NCBI GenBank assembly: GCA_040218815.1 | Contig: JAVJQS010000005.1 | Location: 82,688-146,687 of the forward strand | Length of the DNA stretch: 64,000 bases | Reading direction: 5' to 3' | Origin: JAVJQS01 sp040218815 | Lineage (GTDB): Bacteria > Bacteroidota > Bacteroidia > Flavobacteriales_E > Vicingaceae | Shown: one piece after another, positions 1 to 9,278 of the stretch | Position numbering within the stretch: the first letter of the stretch is position 1 | Layout of the letters: every line of letters starts with the position of its first letter | Translations under genes and position numbers: made by a program | The notes under the pieces: generated by a model | Databases searched by the model: none | What the model was told of the DNA's origin: nothing | Seen by the model: the letters and a program-made list of their open reading frames with translations, nothing else

Positions 1-772
1 GTAGTTTGGATTTGCTGTTCCCATGAAATTACTTCCTGCATAAGTGGATTTATAGGAAAACGTTGAACTTTGTTAGGAAGAAGTTATGCAAATTTGATTG
101 TGAATCATTGTTGTCCGATAAAAACAAAAATTCAGTGTAAATCGAAGTGAATTTAATTAGGTACAATCCTGAATACATGATACTTATATTATTTCTTCTA
201 GACTTTATAGTCATTTTTATTATATACGGGCTTTCTTTTTAGTAAGTAATTTTTTCATTTTTTTCGCCGTGAAAAAAAAAACAAAAAAAACTCGTCCTGT
301 GAATAAAATCTTACCAAATCTTTAAAAACCTAAGTGCAGCCGAATGATTTCCTCAACCAATCGGAACTTTCCGGTTTTACTAAGGTTTTTATTCGATTTG
401 ATTTCAATTTTTTTTCAATGGACAACTAAAAATTAAACACTCATTTTCTAAAAACAACTTTTAATCGGAAAGTAGTGATTGTGAATTAACATATTGCTTT
501 TTTAAATAAAAAAATGGCAAATACCGTGTTACTCATAAACGAGCCGACAGAAGTTTGCGCTTAAATTTTTGCAATGATTAGATTGGCTCAACTTTTAAAT
601 TTGAATTGTATTTATGACCTGCAATTAGCATTAGCGCAAAAGAAGTAGGTGATATTTAAGAGTTAATCGGTATTATTAAACAATGCTAGTTAATGAAAAA
701 AATTAAGTGAAAGGAGAGTACTCTGTTTTGCTTTATATTTGGTATCACGGTTCTTAACTAACTAAATAAACA
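1..772. other. Intergenic region at window start
   Basis: There is no convincing complete gene in this 772-bp AT-rich stretch. A minus-strand ATG at 22-24 is preceded on that strand by GGAAG, about seven bases upstream, and reads MGTANPNY before leaving the window, so the start of a divergent gene may lie here; the evidence is too short to call it. A poly-U type hairpin (TTTTTTTC, GCCGT loop, GAAAAAAA) lies at 258-278. The downstream end carries a -7-like promoter element for the next gene. Confidence 0.5.
734..741 (+). promoter_or_regulatory. -7 promoter element TATATTTG
   Basis: This is an exact match to the Bacteroidota -7 consensus TAnnTTTG, 31 bases before the ATG of the DUF4260 gene. 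No TTG is present at the expected -33 position, so the call rests on the -7 box alone. Confidence 0.4.
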
Positions 773-1141
773 ATGGATAAATTAATGAATCAACTTTTAA
801 AGCTAGAAGAATTGGGTCAATTTTTATTGGCAATTCTACTTTTTAACCAATTGGACTATGCATGGTGGGTTTTTTTAGCCTGTATCCTTTTGCCGGATTT
901 ATCGATGCTAGGCTATTTAGTTAGTACTAAGATTGGCGCTTGGATGTATAATTTTTTTCACCACAAGATGCTAGGGTTAGTGTTCTTGATGGTCGGACTA
1001 TGGCTTGAGCATCCTATGTTTACTTTAATTGGAATAATTTTATTCGGCCATGCTGCTATGGATCGGATTTTTGGCTATGGATTAAAATACAACGACGACT
1101 TTAAGCACACGCATTTAGGATGGATTGGGAAGAGTAATTAG
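773..1141 (+). CDS. DUF4260 family membrane protein
   Basis: A 122-residue protein with three or four hydrophobic segments (about residues 16-30, 33-52, 66-80 and 82-96) and the DUF4260 motif series: LPDLSMLGYL near 40, YNFFHH near 59, HAAMDRIFGYGLKY near 93 and a C-terminal FKHTHLG. The length fits the family, whose function is unknown; it is probably an inner-membrane protein. The ATG at 773 is used because it follows the -7 element by about 30 bases; an internal ATG at 785 is a possible alternative. It stands alone, convergent with the next gene. Confidence 0.8.
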   Translation: MDKLMNQLLKLEELGQFLLAILLFNQLDYAWWVFLACILLPDLSMLGYLVSTKIGAWMYNFFHHKMLGLVFLMVGLWLEHPMFTLIGIILFGHAAMDRIFGYGLKYNDDFKHTHLGWIGKSN

Positions 1142-1165
1142 TTGTAAATTGATAAATCATTTCAA

Positions 1166-1414
1166 TTAGTGATTTCGTAAAGCCTCGATGAGTTCGTCTT
1201 TAGTCATCTCTGATCTTCCATCAATTCCAACTTCTTTGGCTTTATCGTACAATTCTTGCTTAGTTCTTTCTTCATAAGGGTCTGCTTTGCCACCCTTTTT
1301 TCCACTATCTTCAGTATTTGCAATTCGCGCTGCTTTTTCCTTACTCATTCCTTCATCACGCAAGGCTTCGTATTGTTCTTCGTTTTTGATGCTATTCATT
1401 TTCTTTCCTGGCAT
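1166..1414 (-). CDS. Small Rho-N/SAP-like domain protein
   Basis: An 82-residue, highly charged cytoplasmic protein. Residues 8-35 carry a KNEEQYEALRDEGMSKEKAA motif that recurs in small bacterial proteins, followed by a GKKGGKADPYEE linker. Residues 50-82 form a helix-turn-helix resembling the Rho termination factor N-terminal or SAP fold (TKQELYDKAKEVGI, then MTKDELIEALR). Such modules bind nucleic acid in other proteins; binding here is inference. An internal Met at residue 6 is an alternative start. Confidence 0.7.
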   Translation of the reverse strand: MPGKKMNSIKNEEQYEALRDEGMSKEKAARIANTEDSGKKGGKADPYEERTKQELYDKAKEVGIDGRSEMTKDELIEALRNH

Positions 1415-1599
1415 AATTTGAAGCTTTTTGAAAAAAGATAATAAATTTTTTTTAAGCTGTAAAGTATAAACTAAGTAACCTTAATTATATGATATATAAT
1501 TCTTAATAAACCTTTCTATTAAAAGTGTTATGATTATCCGTTTACTTAACTAAGTTGATTAGCAAGGAGTACAAATGTCTTATTTTCAGTATTTTATTT

Positions 1600-1628
1600 T
1601 TACTTTTTTCCATTGATGAAAAAAGTAA
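1600..1628. repeat. Perfect 11-bp inverted repeat
   Basis: The arms TTACTTTTTTC (1600-1610) and GAAAAAAGTAA (1618-1628) surround a 7-base loop. It is followed by CCAAAAAAAT and a GC-richer stretch. As a recollection rather than a search result, similar TTACTTTTTTC...GAAAAAAGTAACCAAAAA segments recur between genes in many Bacteroidota genomes, suggesting a dispersed element that may also act as a bidirectional terminator. Confidence 0.5.
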
Positions 1629-2060
1629 CCAAAAAAATCTAGGCCGGTTTCCTAATTTATGTCTTCCGCTCCTAAATGGTGATGATTTCAGTGATCTCCA
1701 AAGAGCTGCTTTGGAGCTTCTTCAATCATTAGCCCCATTTAGTTCGTTCCAGTCATAAATTATGAAAATGGCCGTCTTTTGCATCATAAAAGTATGATCA
1801 AATTGGATTCATATAAATTTTAGGAATAAATGCGGACATTAATAAAAGTGTTAATTTGAAGTGATTAATACAGAGCTAACATTTTATTAATTAATAAAAT
1901 AAGCTTGCCAAAAATTGAATTGTTGAAAAAAATAGATTCAATTTGACCTGAGCACCTATCAATTCTAAGGCAAAAAAGTATTACTATTTGTTAATAAAAA
2001 CGAAGGGTATGATATTGTTACAAGCAGAGAGTACCCATAAATTTGATAAAATAAAAGAAA

Positions 2061-2152
2061 GACAAGGTGCCAGTGTGAAAACTGGATATGCTTATGTCCG
2101 AGTTCCGATTTTACCCTAGCTTGATTGTCCAGATCCCTTGCTAGGGTTTTTT
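2061..2152 (+). ncRNA. Candidate small RNA or leader
   Basis: A short hairpin at 2070-2085 (CCAGT, loop GTGAAA, ACTGG) is followed by a linker rich in purine-pyrimidine steps and then a strong intrinsic terminator at 2114-2152. No ORF of useful length lies between, and the next plus-strand gene is 3 kb away, so a free-standing transcript is more likely than an attenuator. No RNA family was recognised, and the 5' end is a guess. Confidence 0.4.
2114..2152 (+). terminator. Rho-independent terminator
   Basis: CCCTAGC (2114-2120) pairs with GCTAGGG (2140-2146), extended by an A-T pair on the outside, and is followed by six T residues. The loop is 19 bases. No coding gene ends just upstream on the plus strand, which is why a small RNA is suspected. 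Confidence 0.7.
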
Positions 2153-2298
2153 CATGCTATAAAATTATAAAATGAATAAATACATGATATCGTATTTGGA
2201 GATTAGTTTTAAACAATACATTTCAACAATTTCAAATTTTTGAAGGAATTTTTCTGACTTATAGCTTTTATTTATCTGAAGTTTAGGGGGTTAATCTC

Positions 2299-4857
2299 CT
2301 ATACTACCACATTCACTATCTTCTTCGGTACCACAATGACTTTTTTAGGTGTTTTGCCCTCCAACCACTTCTGAGCTTCCTCATGCTCTAACACTGTTTT
2401 TTCAATTTCATCCTTGCCCATATCTATCGGCAATTCCAACATAAAGCGCATTTTACCATTGAAAGAAACGGGGTATTTGTGATTGCTCTCAACCAAATAA
2501 CTGGCATTAAATTCAGGAAACTCAACTTTACTCACTGAATCTTGATGTCCGAGCTTACTCCACAGCTCTTCAGCAATATGAGGTGCATAGGGTTCAATCA
2601 AAATACAAAGCGGTTCTAGTATTTCGCGATTGTTGCACTTGAGCTCATTTAATTCGTTGCAACAAATCATAAAGGCACTTACGCCAGTATTGAAAGAAAA
2701 GCGTTCAATGTCTTCTCGAATTTTTTTGATGGTCTTGTGTAAGCTTTTTAATTCTTCAGAACTTGCTTTTTCATCGCTCACCTTAAAGTGATTATCTCCA
2801 TCGTGATACAAGCGCCAAAACTTTCTTAAAAAACGATGCACCCCTTCAATACTACCAGTATCCCATGGTTTAGATTGCTCTAGGGGCCCTAAAAACATTT
2901 CAAAAAGGCGCAATGTATCTGCTCCATATTTAGCTACAACATCATCTGGGTTGACAACATTGCCATAGCGCTTACTCATCTTTTGACCGTCTTCCGCTAA
3001 TATCATCCCTTGATTAATCAGTTTTTGAAAAGGTTCATCAACAGTTAAGTAGCCACGATCGTTTAAAAACTTTGTCCAGAAGCGGGAATACAATAAATGT
3101 CCTGTGGCATGTTCTGCACCACCAAAATACAAGTCCACATTTTTCCAATAGTCCAAGCTTTCTTGATCTGCAAAACCATTTTCTCTTTTGGCATCCATGT
3201 AGCGGAATAAATACCACGAGCTGCCTGCCCAGCCTGGCATAGTTGAAGCTTCTAATGGATTTCCATTGTAAGTCCAATCTTCGGCACGAGCCAGTGGCGG
3301 TTCACCGTCCTCAGTAGGTAAATATTTATCTACTTCGGGTAATTCCAGCGGTAATTCATCTTCAGGAACTGCTTTTGCAATGCCGTTTTCAAAGTAAATT
3401 GGAATTGGTTCGCCCCAATAACGTTGTCTGCTAAAAACCGCATCCCTCAAGCGAAAATTGGTTTTGCCTTTTCCAACTGCTTTTTCTTCAATTGCTTTAA
3501 TCGCTTTTGAAATAGCTTCTTTTACAGATAATTCATTTAAGAAATCCGAATTGATGATTTTGCCATCTTTTCTGTCGTCTGCTCCTTCTTTAACATCTTG
3601 TCCCTCAATTACTGCAGGAATCTCTAAATTGAAGTGGGTAGCAAAATCCCAATCACGCTGGTCGCCAGAAGGAACGGCCATTACAGCTCCTGTACCATAA
3701 CCAGCCAATACATAATCACCAATCCAAATGGGAAGCTTTTTCCCTGTAAAGGGGTGTATGGCATAAGCGCCTGTAAATGCACCGCTCACTTTTTTAACCT
3801 CTGTCATTCGTTCTCTTTCTGAACGAGATGCAGCGTATTTCTGATAAGCTTCAACTTCTTTTTGCTGGTCTTTAGTTGTGAGCTCAGCAACAAGTTCATG
3901 CTCAGGTGCCAACACCATAAAGGAAACACCAAAAATGGTATCCGGGCGAGTGGTAAAAACTTCAATGGAATGTTGTCTATTTTCGGTATTAAACGCAATA
4001 GCTGCTCCCTTTGATTTTCCAATCCAATTGCGTTGAATTTCTTTTATGGCATCAGACCAATCTATTTTATCTAAGCCTTTAAGTAAACGGTCTGCATAAG
4101 CAGTAATCCGCATGCTCCATTGTTGCATTTTCTTTTGCTCAACAGGATGACCACCTCGCTCTGAAACTCCGTCTTTAATTTCATCATTTGCCAATACGGT
4201 TCCCAAGGCAGGGCACCAGTTGACATAAGAATCAGCAAGAAAAGCCAAACGATAATCCATAAGGATTTCTGATTTTTCTTTTTCAGATTTTGCTGCCCAA
4301 TCTGCTGCAGAAAAGGCATGTGTTGAATCGCTATGTGCGTTTAAGTTTGCAGTACCATTTTTGACGAAATGCTCAATCAGGCTATTCAGGTCTTCAGCTT
4401 TGTCAGTTTTTTTGTTGTACCAAGAGTTGAAGAGCTGAATAAAAATCCACTGTGTCCACTTGTAATACTCAGGGCTACTGGTGCGAACTTCTCTATCCCA
4501 ATCGAATGAAAAGCCAATCTGATCCAACTGTCGTCGATAAGTAGCAATATTTTCTTCGGTTGTAATTTTGGGGTGTTGTCCTGTTTGAATCGCATACTGC
4601 TCTGCTGGTAATCCAAATGAATCGTAACCCATTGGATGTAAAACATTAAACCCTAAATGGCGCTTATAACGAGAATAAATATCTGATGCGATATACCCTA
4701 GTGGATGGCCCACATGCAAGCCAGCCCCTGATGGGTAGGGAAACATGTCGAGCACATAATACTTTGCTTGTTGACTCTTGTTTTCGGCAGCAAAAGTTTT
4801 ATTTTCTTGCCAGAAAGCTTGCCATTTTTGCTCTATTTCAGAGAAATTGTAATCCAT
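2299..4857 (-). CDS. leuS: Leucyl-tRNA synthetase
   Basis: Class Ia aminoacyl-tRNA synthetase that charges tRNA-Leu with leucine in the cytoplasm. The 852 residues are close to the usual bacterial length. The HIGH signature appears as HVGH at 48-51, the CP1 editing domain carries TTRPDTIFGVSF near residue 300, the WAGSSWY motif lies near 550, and the KMSKR catalytic loop is near 626. A C-terminal anticodon-binding domain and a final VVPKKIVNVVV complete the protein. The start is the ATG followed by DYNFSEIEQKWQ, the normal N-terminus. It is monocistronic and divergent from the next gene. Confidence 0.98.
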   Translation of the reverse strand: MDYNFSEIEQKWQAFWQENKTFAAENKSQQAKYYVLDMFPYPSGAGLHVGHPLGYIASDIYSRYKRHLGFNVLHPMGYDSFGLPAEQYAIQTGQHPKITTEENIATYRRQLDQIGFSFDWDREVRTSSPEYYKWTQWIFIQLFNSWYNKKTDKAEDLNSLIEHFVKNGTANLNAHSDSTHAFSAADWAAKSEKEKSEILMDYRLAFLADSYVNWCPALGTVLANDEIKDGVSERGGHPVEQKKMQQWSMRITAYADRLLKGLDKIDWSDAIKEIQRNWIGKSKGAAIAFNTENRQHSIEVFTTRPDTIFGVSFMVLAPEHELVAELTTKDQQKEVEAYQKYAASRSERERMTEVKKVSGAFTGAYAIHPFTGKKLPIWIGDYVLAGYGTGAVMAVPSGDQRDWDFATHFNLEIPAVIEGQDVKEGADDRKDGKIINSDFLNELSVKEAISKAIKAIEEKAVGKGKTNFRLRDAVFSRQRYWGEPIPIYFENGIAKAVPEDELPLELPEVDKYLPTEDGEPPLARAEDWTYNGNPLEASTMPGWAGSSWYLFRYMDAKRENGFADQESLDYWKNVDLYFGGAEHATGHLLYSRFWTKFLNDRGYLTVDEPFQKLINQGMILAEDGQKMSKRYGNVVNPDDVVAKYGADTLRLFEMFLGPLEQSKPWDTGSIEGVHRFLRKFWRLYHDGDNHFKVSDEKASSEELKSLHKTIKKIREDIERFSFNTGVSAFMICCNELNELKCNNREILEPLCILIEPYAPHIAEELWSKLGHQDSVSKVEFPEFNASYLVESNHKYPVSFNGKMRFMLELPIDMGKDEIEKTVLEHEEAQKWLEGKTPKKVIVVPKKIVNVVV

Positions 4858-5153
4858 TTCAACTTTTTGAATTTGAACAGGCGAAGTTAGCGAATACGTC
4901 TAACTTTTGCTAAGTGCTTTAGATTGGCTGGTAGCCTATCTACTCAATAACCATGAGATGAAAATCACGATTTAGCGTGAGTAAATAGTTCAAAGTTATC
5001 CTCAAATTTGAAGAGTACTTAAATTGATATCGTAATCAACTTGACAAGAAAACTATACTGTTGATGAAAAAAATCTTTATTCTCTTTTTTATTAAGCTAA
5101 AACAATTGATTTTGAGAATCTAAGATAATTCGCTGCTGACAAAACTTACTATT

Positions 5154-5582
5154 ATGACAAAGCTGGAAATCGAAATCAAAAAATACATTGATCGAAAAAA
5201 AACAGAGAAAGTAGAACTTCCTGTCTGGGATATTCAATTCTATCAAAATAGTGGTTCAAGAGAGATGGATATAAGCTTAAGTGTAAAAAATAACTTTCAA
5301 TTTCAATATAAATACCATAGCTTATTAGATGTTTGTGATTCAGGAATTTATTTTAAGTCAGATGATGGTCTTGACTGCTCTATAAGCTTTATGCTAAATG
5401 TGTTTGTTGATTTATTGAATGGTGGTGTAAAAGAGTTTAAAATTGCCCCTGAAATGCATGGTTTATCTGCCTTTAGTAATAAGAAGCGTAAAGGAATAAA
5501 TGGACTTGTTCAAGTTTTTGACCGAGACAATGAAAAATGTTTGTTCACTAAAAAAATTCAAAATTTCACGGAGATGATATAA
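5154..5582 (+). CDS. Hypothetical protein
   Basis: A 142-residue soluble protein with a lysine-rich N-terminal helix (residues 1-20) followed by alternating hydrophobic strands. There is no signal peptide, membrane segment or recognised motif. It lies 68 bp upstream of another unknown gene, which itself overlaps the histidine kinase, so a shared transcript is possible. The reading frame is well formed and composition resembles its neighbours; the function is unknown. Confidence 0.65.
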   Translation: MTKLEIEIKKYIDRKKTEKVELPVWDIQFYQNSGSREMDISLSVKNNFQFQYKYHSLLDVCDSGIYFKSDDGLDCSISFMLNVFVDLLNGGVKEFKIAPEMHGLSAFSNKKRKGINGLVQVFDRDNEKCLFTKKIQNFTEMI

Positions 5583-5650
5583 ATAAATCAAGTATTATTT
5601 GCTTTCTAAGCATTTAATTCAAGACATTAGCCATAACTAATTACATATTT

Positions 5651-6022
5651 ATGTCAAACTGGATTATTCAAACAACAGAAAATGGCGATTTTCAGCCTGT
5701 TACGGCTGTGGTGCAAGCGCCGAATAGCGCTTTTACTAAACTTAATGTTCAAACTTTTAGTTATGATGATCCTGCCTTACCCACAGCAGTGTATTCAGCT
5801 ATTCAAACTGCGGGATACTATTGTACTTGTGTGCTTCTATTAGAGGTGGCTGGGAATGGAGGTGGGTCTGCTACTTTGCACATCTCCGCTACTGAATCTA
5901 ATATGTTGTCAGAAGACCCTGGAGGGATCCCGAACGGCGTAGTGGCTGTTTTTGACCAAAGTAATGTATTGTGTTTAGCTGTTGTGCCGACAAAGGGTGG
6001 AGTTAAAAATGAATTTATATAA
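5651..6022 (+). CDS. Hypothetical protein upstream of histidine kinase
   Basis: A 123-residue protein with no signal peptide, rich in short beta-prone segments, and with a glycine-rich turn (GNGGGS) near residue 73. It begins MSNWIIQTTENGDF. Its end overlaps the ATG of the TPR histidine kinase by 14 bp, which suggests translational coupling. It may supply or modulate a signal for the kinase, but this is guilt by position only. No family was recognised. Confidence 0.65.
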   Translation: MSNWIIQTTENGDFQPVTAVVQAPNSAFTKLNVQTFSYDDPALPTAVYSAIQTAGYYCTCVLLLEVAGNGGGSATLHISATESNMLSEDPGGIPNGVVAVFDQSNVLCLAVVPTKGGVKNEFI

Positions 6023-7838
6023 CTTTCTAATAACAATTAAGTTGGGTAAACTCTATCTAATAGGTGTATTTATTATTTTCTATTATCCAACTGCTCTCTT
6101 TTCTCAAGTTATGAGTGAAGATACTTCGCTTAGCGCTTCTAAAATTGCTTACGACAAAACAGTTGATTTAATCTATAAAAATGCAGAAGATGCATACGAA
6201 TTTGGCATAAATGCAAAGAAAGAAATTGGTGAACCTCTCGATTCCGTTAATTATGCCAATTTATTAAAGGTTGTCGGAAGTGCTGCGCAAATGTTAGGGA
6301 AATATGAGCAAGCGCTTATTATTCATCGTGAGAGTGCATTAGTCACCAAAAAGCTAAACTTGCCTAAATCACATGCGGATTGTTTATCCAACATAGCAAA
6401 TGTGTTTTATTATATAAATCAATATGAAAATGCAATTAAGTACATAAAACAAAGCTTAATTTATTATGCTCAAGTAGATAGCGTTGATGCTAAGATTGCC
6501 ATGAAATTTAACACCTTAGGGGTAATATATAATGAGACCAACCAAAAGGATTCTGCAATTTATTACTATAACAAAGCCTTGGATTTATTAGATGGAGATG
6601 ACCTTGATTTGGCCCTAGTATTGGGTAACCTGGGAGCATTAAATGAAGAATTAAACAATAGCGAGTCAGCCTTAAAGTACCATTTAAAATCAAAGGAAAT
6701 TAGAGAAAAATTTGAAGACTTTGAAGGTTTGGCTTGGACATTAAATCATATTGGTAAAGTTTATCTAAAGCAGGGCAAATACGTTCAAGCAAAAAGTTCA
6801 TTCATGCAAGCTTTGGTTTATGCAACTCAAGTAGGATTGCTATATCAGCAAAAAGAGATTAATAAGGATTTGTTTAAGGCCTTTTTAAGGCTTGATCAAA
6901 TTGATAGCGCAGCTTTTTATTTTTCTGAATTTGAACTATTAAATGACTCCATTAATAAAGAAAGCTTGAATAAAAATATTCAAGAAATGGAAGCCAAATA
7001 TCAGCTTGAGAAAAAGGAAGCTGCATTGGCTTTAAGTAATGAAAAGTCTGCTCGATTATCAGCTGAAAATCAAACTAATAAATTGTATTTGTCTGGAGCA
7101 ATAGTCTTGTTAATATTGTTAGCAGGTGGCTTTTTTGTTGTTAATAGAAGCTACCAACAAAGGCGAAAAATTGCTTCTATGCAGTTGGAGCTGAAAAGTA
7201 ATGAACTAAATGAAATGATGAGTCAGCAAGAAGCCGCCTCTTTAAGCGCAATGCTGAAAGGCCAAGAAGAAGAGCGCGAGCGTATTGCAAAAGATCTACA
7301 CGACCGTTTGGGCGGCACACTCGCTGCATTAAAATTAGGCATGCGAAGGGCAGAAAATAAGGTAGAAAAAGAAGAGTTAGATATGCTTGATGGAGCAGTG
7401 ATTGAAGTGAGAAATATTGCTCATAACTTGTCAGCTGGAGTGATGGAAAAAGCGGGATTGCGTGTTGCTTTATTGGAGTTGAAGAAAATGATAGAACGGA
7501 GTGGTGCTATTAAATTTGATGTATTCGTTCAATCAAACCTCTCAGAAGTTGGACAAGAAACTGCATTGGAGTTATATCGAATTGTTCAAGAATTGACCAA
7601 TAATACGATTAAACATGCAAACGCAACAAGCATAAGTGTGCAAGCAACTATGACAAATGCTAATTTTAACTTGATTTTTGAAGACAATGGTGACGGCTTT
7701 ACTCAAAATGAAATTAGTGAAGGAATGGGTTTGCGAAACATGCGCGCCAGAGCAGAAAAAATCAATGGAACATTTCATTTAGACTCAAGCCCTGGAAGAG
7801 GAACAATTGCTATAATTGAAATAGAAAAAAGTACATGA
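6009..7838 (+). CDS. TPR-containing sensor histidine kinase (NarL-type, HisKA_3)
   Basis: A 609-residue membrane kinase. An N-terminal hydrophobic signal segment ends near VMSEDT, followed by periplasmic tetratricopeptide repeats (about 55-300), a coiled coil, one transmembrane helix at about 359-378, and a cytoplasmic HisKA_3 domain with RIAKDLHDRLGG, His431 being the likely phosphoacceptor. The HATPase_c domain has an N box (ELTNNTIKHA near 530) and a GMGLRNM motif. The frame is open from 5982, but the ATG at 6009 gives a normal signal-like N-terminus and is preferred. Its stop overlaps the response regulator by 4 bp, so the two form a two-component pair. Confidence 0.93.
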   Translation: MNLYNFLITIKLGKLYLIGVFIIFYYPTALFSQVMSEDTSLSASKIAYDKTVDLIYKNAEDAYEFGINAKKEIGEPLDSVNYANLLKVVGSAAQMLGKYEQALIIHRESALVTKKLNLPKSHADCLSNIANVFYYINQYENAIKYIKQSLIYYAQVDSVDAKIAMKFNTLGVIYNETNQKDSAIYYYNKALDLLDGDDLDLALVLGNLGALNEELNNSESALKYHLKSKEIREKFEDFEGLAWTLNHIGKVYLKQGKYVQAKSSFMQALVYATQVGLLYQQKEINKDLFKAFLRLDQIDSAAFYFSEFELLNDSINKESLNKNIQEMEAKYQLEKKEAALALSNEKSARLSAENQTNKLYLSGAIVLLILLAGGFFVVNRSYQQRRKIASMQLELKSNELNEMMSQQEAASLSAMLKGQEEERERIAKDLHDRLGGTLAALKLGMRRAENKVEKEELDMLDGAVIEVRNIAHNLSAGVMEKAGLRVALLELKKMIERSGAIKFDVFVQSNLSEVGQETALELYRIVQELTNNTIKHANATSISVQATMTNANFNLIFEDNGDGFTQNEISEGMGLRNMRARAEKINGTFHLDSSPGRGTIAIIEIEKST

Positions 7839-8461
7839 TTAGAGTAGTATTAGTAGATGATCATAAGTTGTTTCGACAAGGCTTAGGAGTGATGCTTGCC
7901 GCGAAGGAAAACATTCAGGTGATTGAAAAGTTTGATTCTGCAGTTGCACTGTTGGATGCTTTGCCTAGCTTAGAAGTGGATTTGATTTTATTGGATATTG
8001 ATATGCCTGGGCTAGACGGAATTTCCGCTGTACCAAAAATTTTAAAAATTCAATCTCAAGTTAAAATTATAATGCTCTCTATGCATTTGAGCAGTAGTAA
8101 AATTCAAGATGCTGTTGCAGCAAAAGTAAATGGCTATCTATTAAAAACGGTAGACGATGATGAAGTGTCTCTTGCTATTGAGACAGTAATGCAAGGGAGG
8201 GATTTCTTTTCTCAAGAGGCCCACTCTACCTTAATTGAGAGTTTTCGCCGAAAGGACGATCCTAACTTCATTGAATTGACTCCAAGGGAGAAGGAAATAT
8301 TAAAATTGGTTTGTGAGGAAATGCAAACTCAAGAAATTGCTGATGCCTTAAAAATATCAGTACATACTGCGGAAACACATCGTAGAAACTTATTGAGTAA
8401 AACTGGGTGTCGCAATTCAGTGGGCTTAGTAAAATATGCGATTGAAAGTGGCTTAATCTAA
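7835..8461 (+). CDS. LuxR/NarL-family response regulator
   Basis: A 208-residue DNA-binding regulator, partner of the upstream kinase through an ATGA overlap. The receiver domain (1-120) has the acidic pair in VDDH at 8-9, phosphoacceptor Asp54 in LLDIDMPG and Lys near 105. The C-terminal LuxR helix-turn-helix (about 148-205) reads LTPREKEILKLV then TAETHRRNLLSKTGC. Its TAA stop overlaps a second, remnant copy of the engB 3' end on the other strand. Confidence 0.95.
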   Translation: MIRVVLVDDHKLFRQGLGVMLAAKENIQVIEKFDSAVALLDALPSLEVDLILLDIDMPGLDGISAVPKILKIQSQVKIIMLSMHLSSSKIQDAVAAKVNGYLLKTVDDDEVSLAIETVMQGRDFFSQEAHSTLIESFRRKDDPNFIELTPREKEILKLVCEEMQTQEIADALKISVHTAETHRRNLLSKTGCRNSVGLVKYAIESGLI

Positions 8462-8502
8462 TGATACTGATACGAAAAATCCATATTGGTCTGCTCAATT
8501 AG
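8458..8502 (-). pseudogene. Remnant of the engB 3' end
   Basis: Read on the minus strand, this encodes LIEQTNMDFSYQYH followed by a TAG stop. That is the same 14 residues and stop position as the C-terminus of the intact engB at 9279. The two copies differ at five places, all silent: CTA/TTA, TCG/TCA, CAG/CAA, CAT/CAC and TAG/TAA. Upstream codons do not match. Its stop overlaps the response-regulator stop. This looks like the former end of engB, now displaced by the segment that carries the T9SS gene. Confidence 0.8.
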
Positions 8503-8544
8503 ATTAATCTATTAAGTTGAAAAATAGAAATAGTAGTCACAGAG

Positions 8545-9210
8545 TCAATTAACTATGAATTTCTTGACAGATTCATTTATTCGTATAAAATAAAAACCTT
8601 TAGGGAGTGATTCGATGTTTATTTGCATTTTATTTGATCTAATTCTGCCTTCAATAACTGTGTTACCTGTCATATTCAATATACGATAAGGCTCTCCCAA
8701 GGCAAATTGATTTGTTTCTAGAAATAAATTATTAGTTGCTGGTATTGGGTAAATTTTTGATATTGCAACTGATTCCTCGTTTATATCAACAGTCTGGGCT
8801 ATTATGGTGTCTGAGTAAACGGTAAAATTAATTGGAGTGCAGGACTCCCTTCGCCATAATCTATAATTATATGCTATGCCTGTGTTAATTGCAGTATCAA
8901 TATATGAGGTGTCATTAGCCCCAATGAGAAGAGTGTCATAGCTATTATTTCCAACTTGCCTCATTAAAATTTGACCAACCAAACAAAATTGACATGAACT
9001 GCCACTCAGGTTTCGATTATTATTCCATGTTACTTGAATTTTAGGCTGAAAGGAATTATTCTGTAAAACTGCTTTTACACTTTTGTCATGAAAACTAACA
9101 CTACAGCCACCTTTATCTTTCTTAGAAGATTTCGAGTTTTGGTTAATAGTTGTTTGCGCAAAAAGAGAAAAGCTGCAGAACAGCAAAAAGGAAAATAGTA
9201 TATTTTTCAT
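8545..9210 (-). CDS. T9SS type A sorting domain protein, small secreted
   Basis: A 221-residue exported protein. The N-terminal signal peptide is residues 1-18 (LFCSFSLFAQ). The mid region has a CQFC pair and a fibronectin-like string (ITYNYRLWRRESC region), and the C-terminal about 70 residues are a T9SS sorting domain (KIYPIPATNNLFLET, GFYFIRINESVKKFIVN). The sorting domain predicts export through the type IX system and surface attachment or release. It lies alone between two copies of the engB 3' end, suggesting late insertion. Its biological role is unknown. Confidence 0.85.
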   Translation of the reverse strand: MKNILFSFLLFCSFSLFAQTTINQNSKSSKKDKGGCSVSFHDKSVKAVLQNNSFQPKIQVTWNNNRNLSGSSCQFCLVGQILMRQVGNNSYDTLLIGANDTSYIDTAINTGIAYNYRLWRRESCTPINFTVYSDTIIAQTVDINEESVAISKIYPIPATNNLFLETNQFALGEPYRILNMTGNTVIEGRIRSNKMQINIESLPKGFYFIRINESVKKFIVN

Positions 9211-9278
9211 GGTTGTAATTTGTCTAAAAGTAAGAAAAACTCAGGAATTAAGTATTTATTTCACAAGAAATCAATCGT

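Larger units (their letters stand above)
1415..2298. other. Long intergenic region with repeat and ncRNA candidate
   Basis: An 884-bp stretch between two minus-strand genes. It holds an 11-bp hairpin at 1600-1628, a 67-codon TTG-started ORF at 1555-1758 that does not look like a protein, and a hairpin-rich segment ending in an intrinsic terminator at 2114-2152. The remainder is AT-rich with no clear feature. Confidence 0.6.

Noticed and set aside
1555..1758. 67-codon plus-strand ORF
   Set aside because: It starts at TTG, spans the 11-bp hairpin, and has no domain or plausible composition; treated as part of a repeat rather than a gene.
2061..2152. Known riboswitch such as TPP, cobalamin or SAM
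   Set aside because: No recognisable consensus core was found, and no plausible regulated gene follows on this strand.
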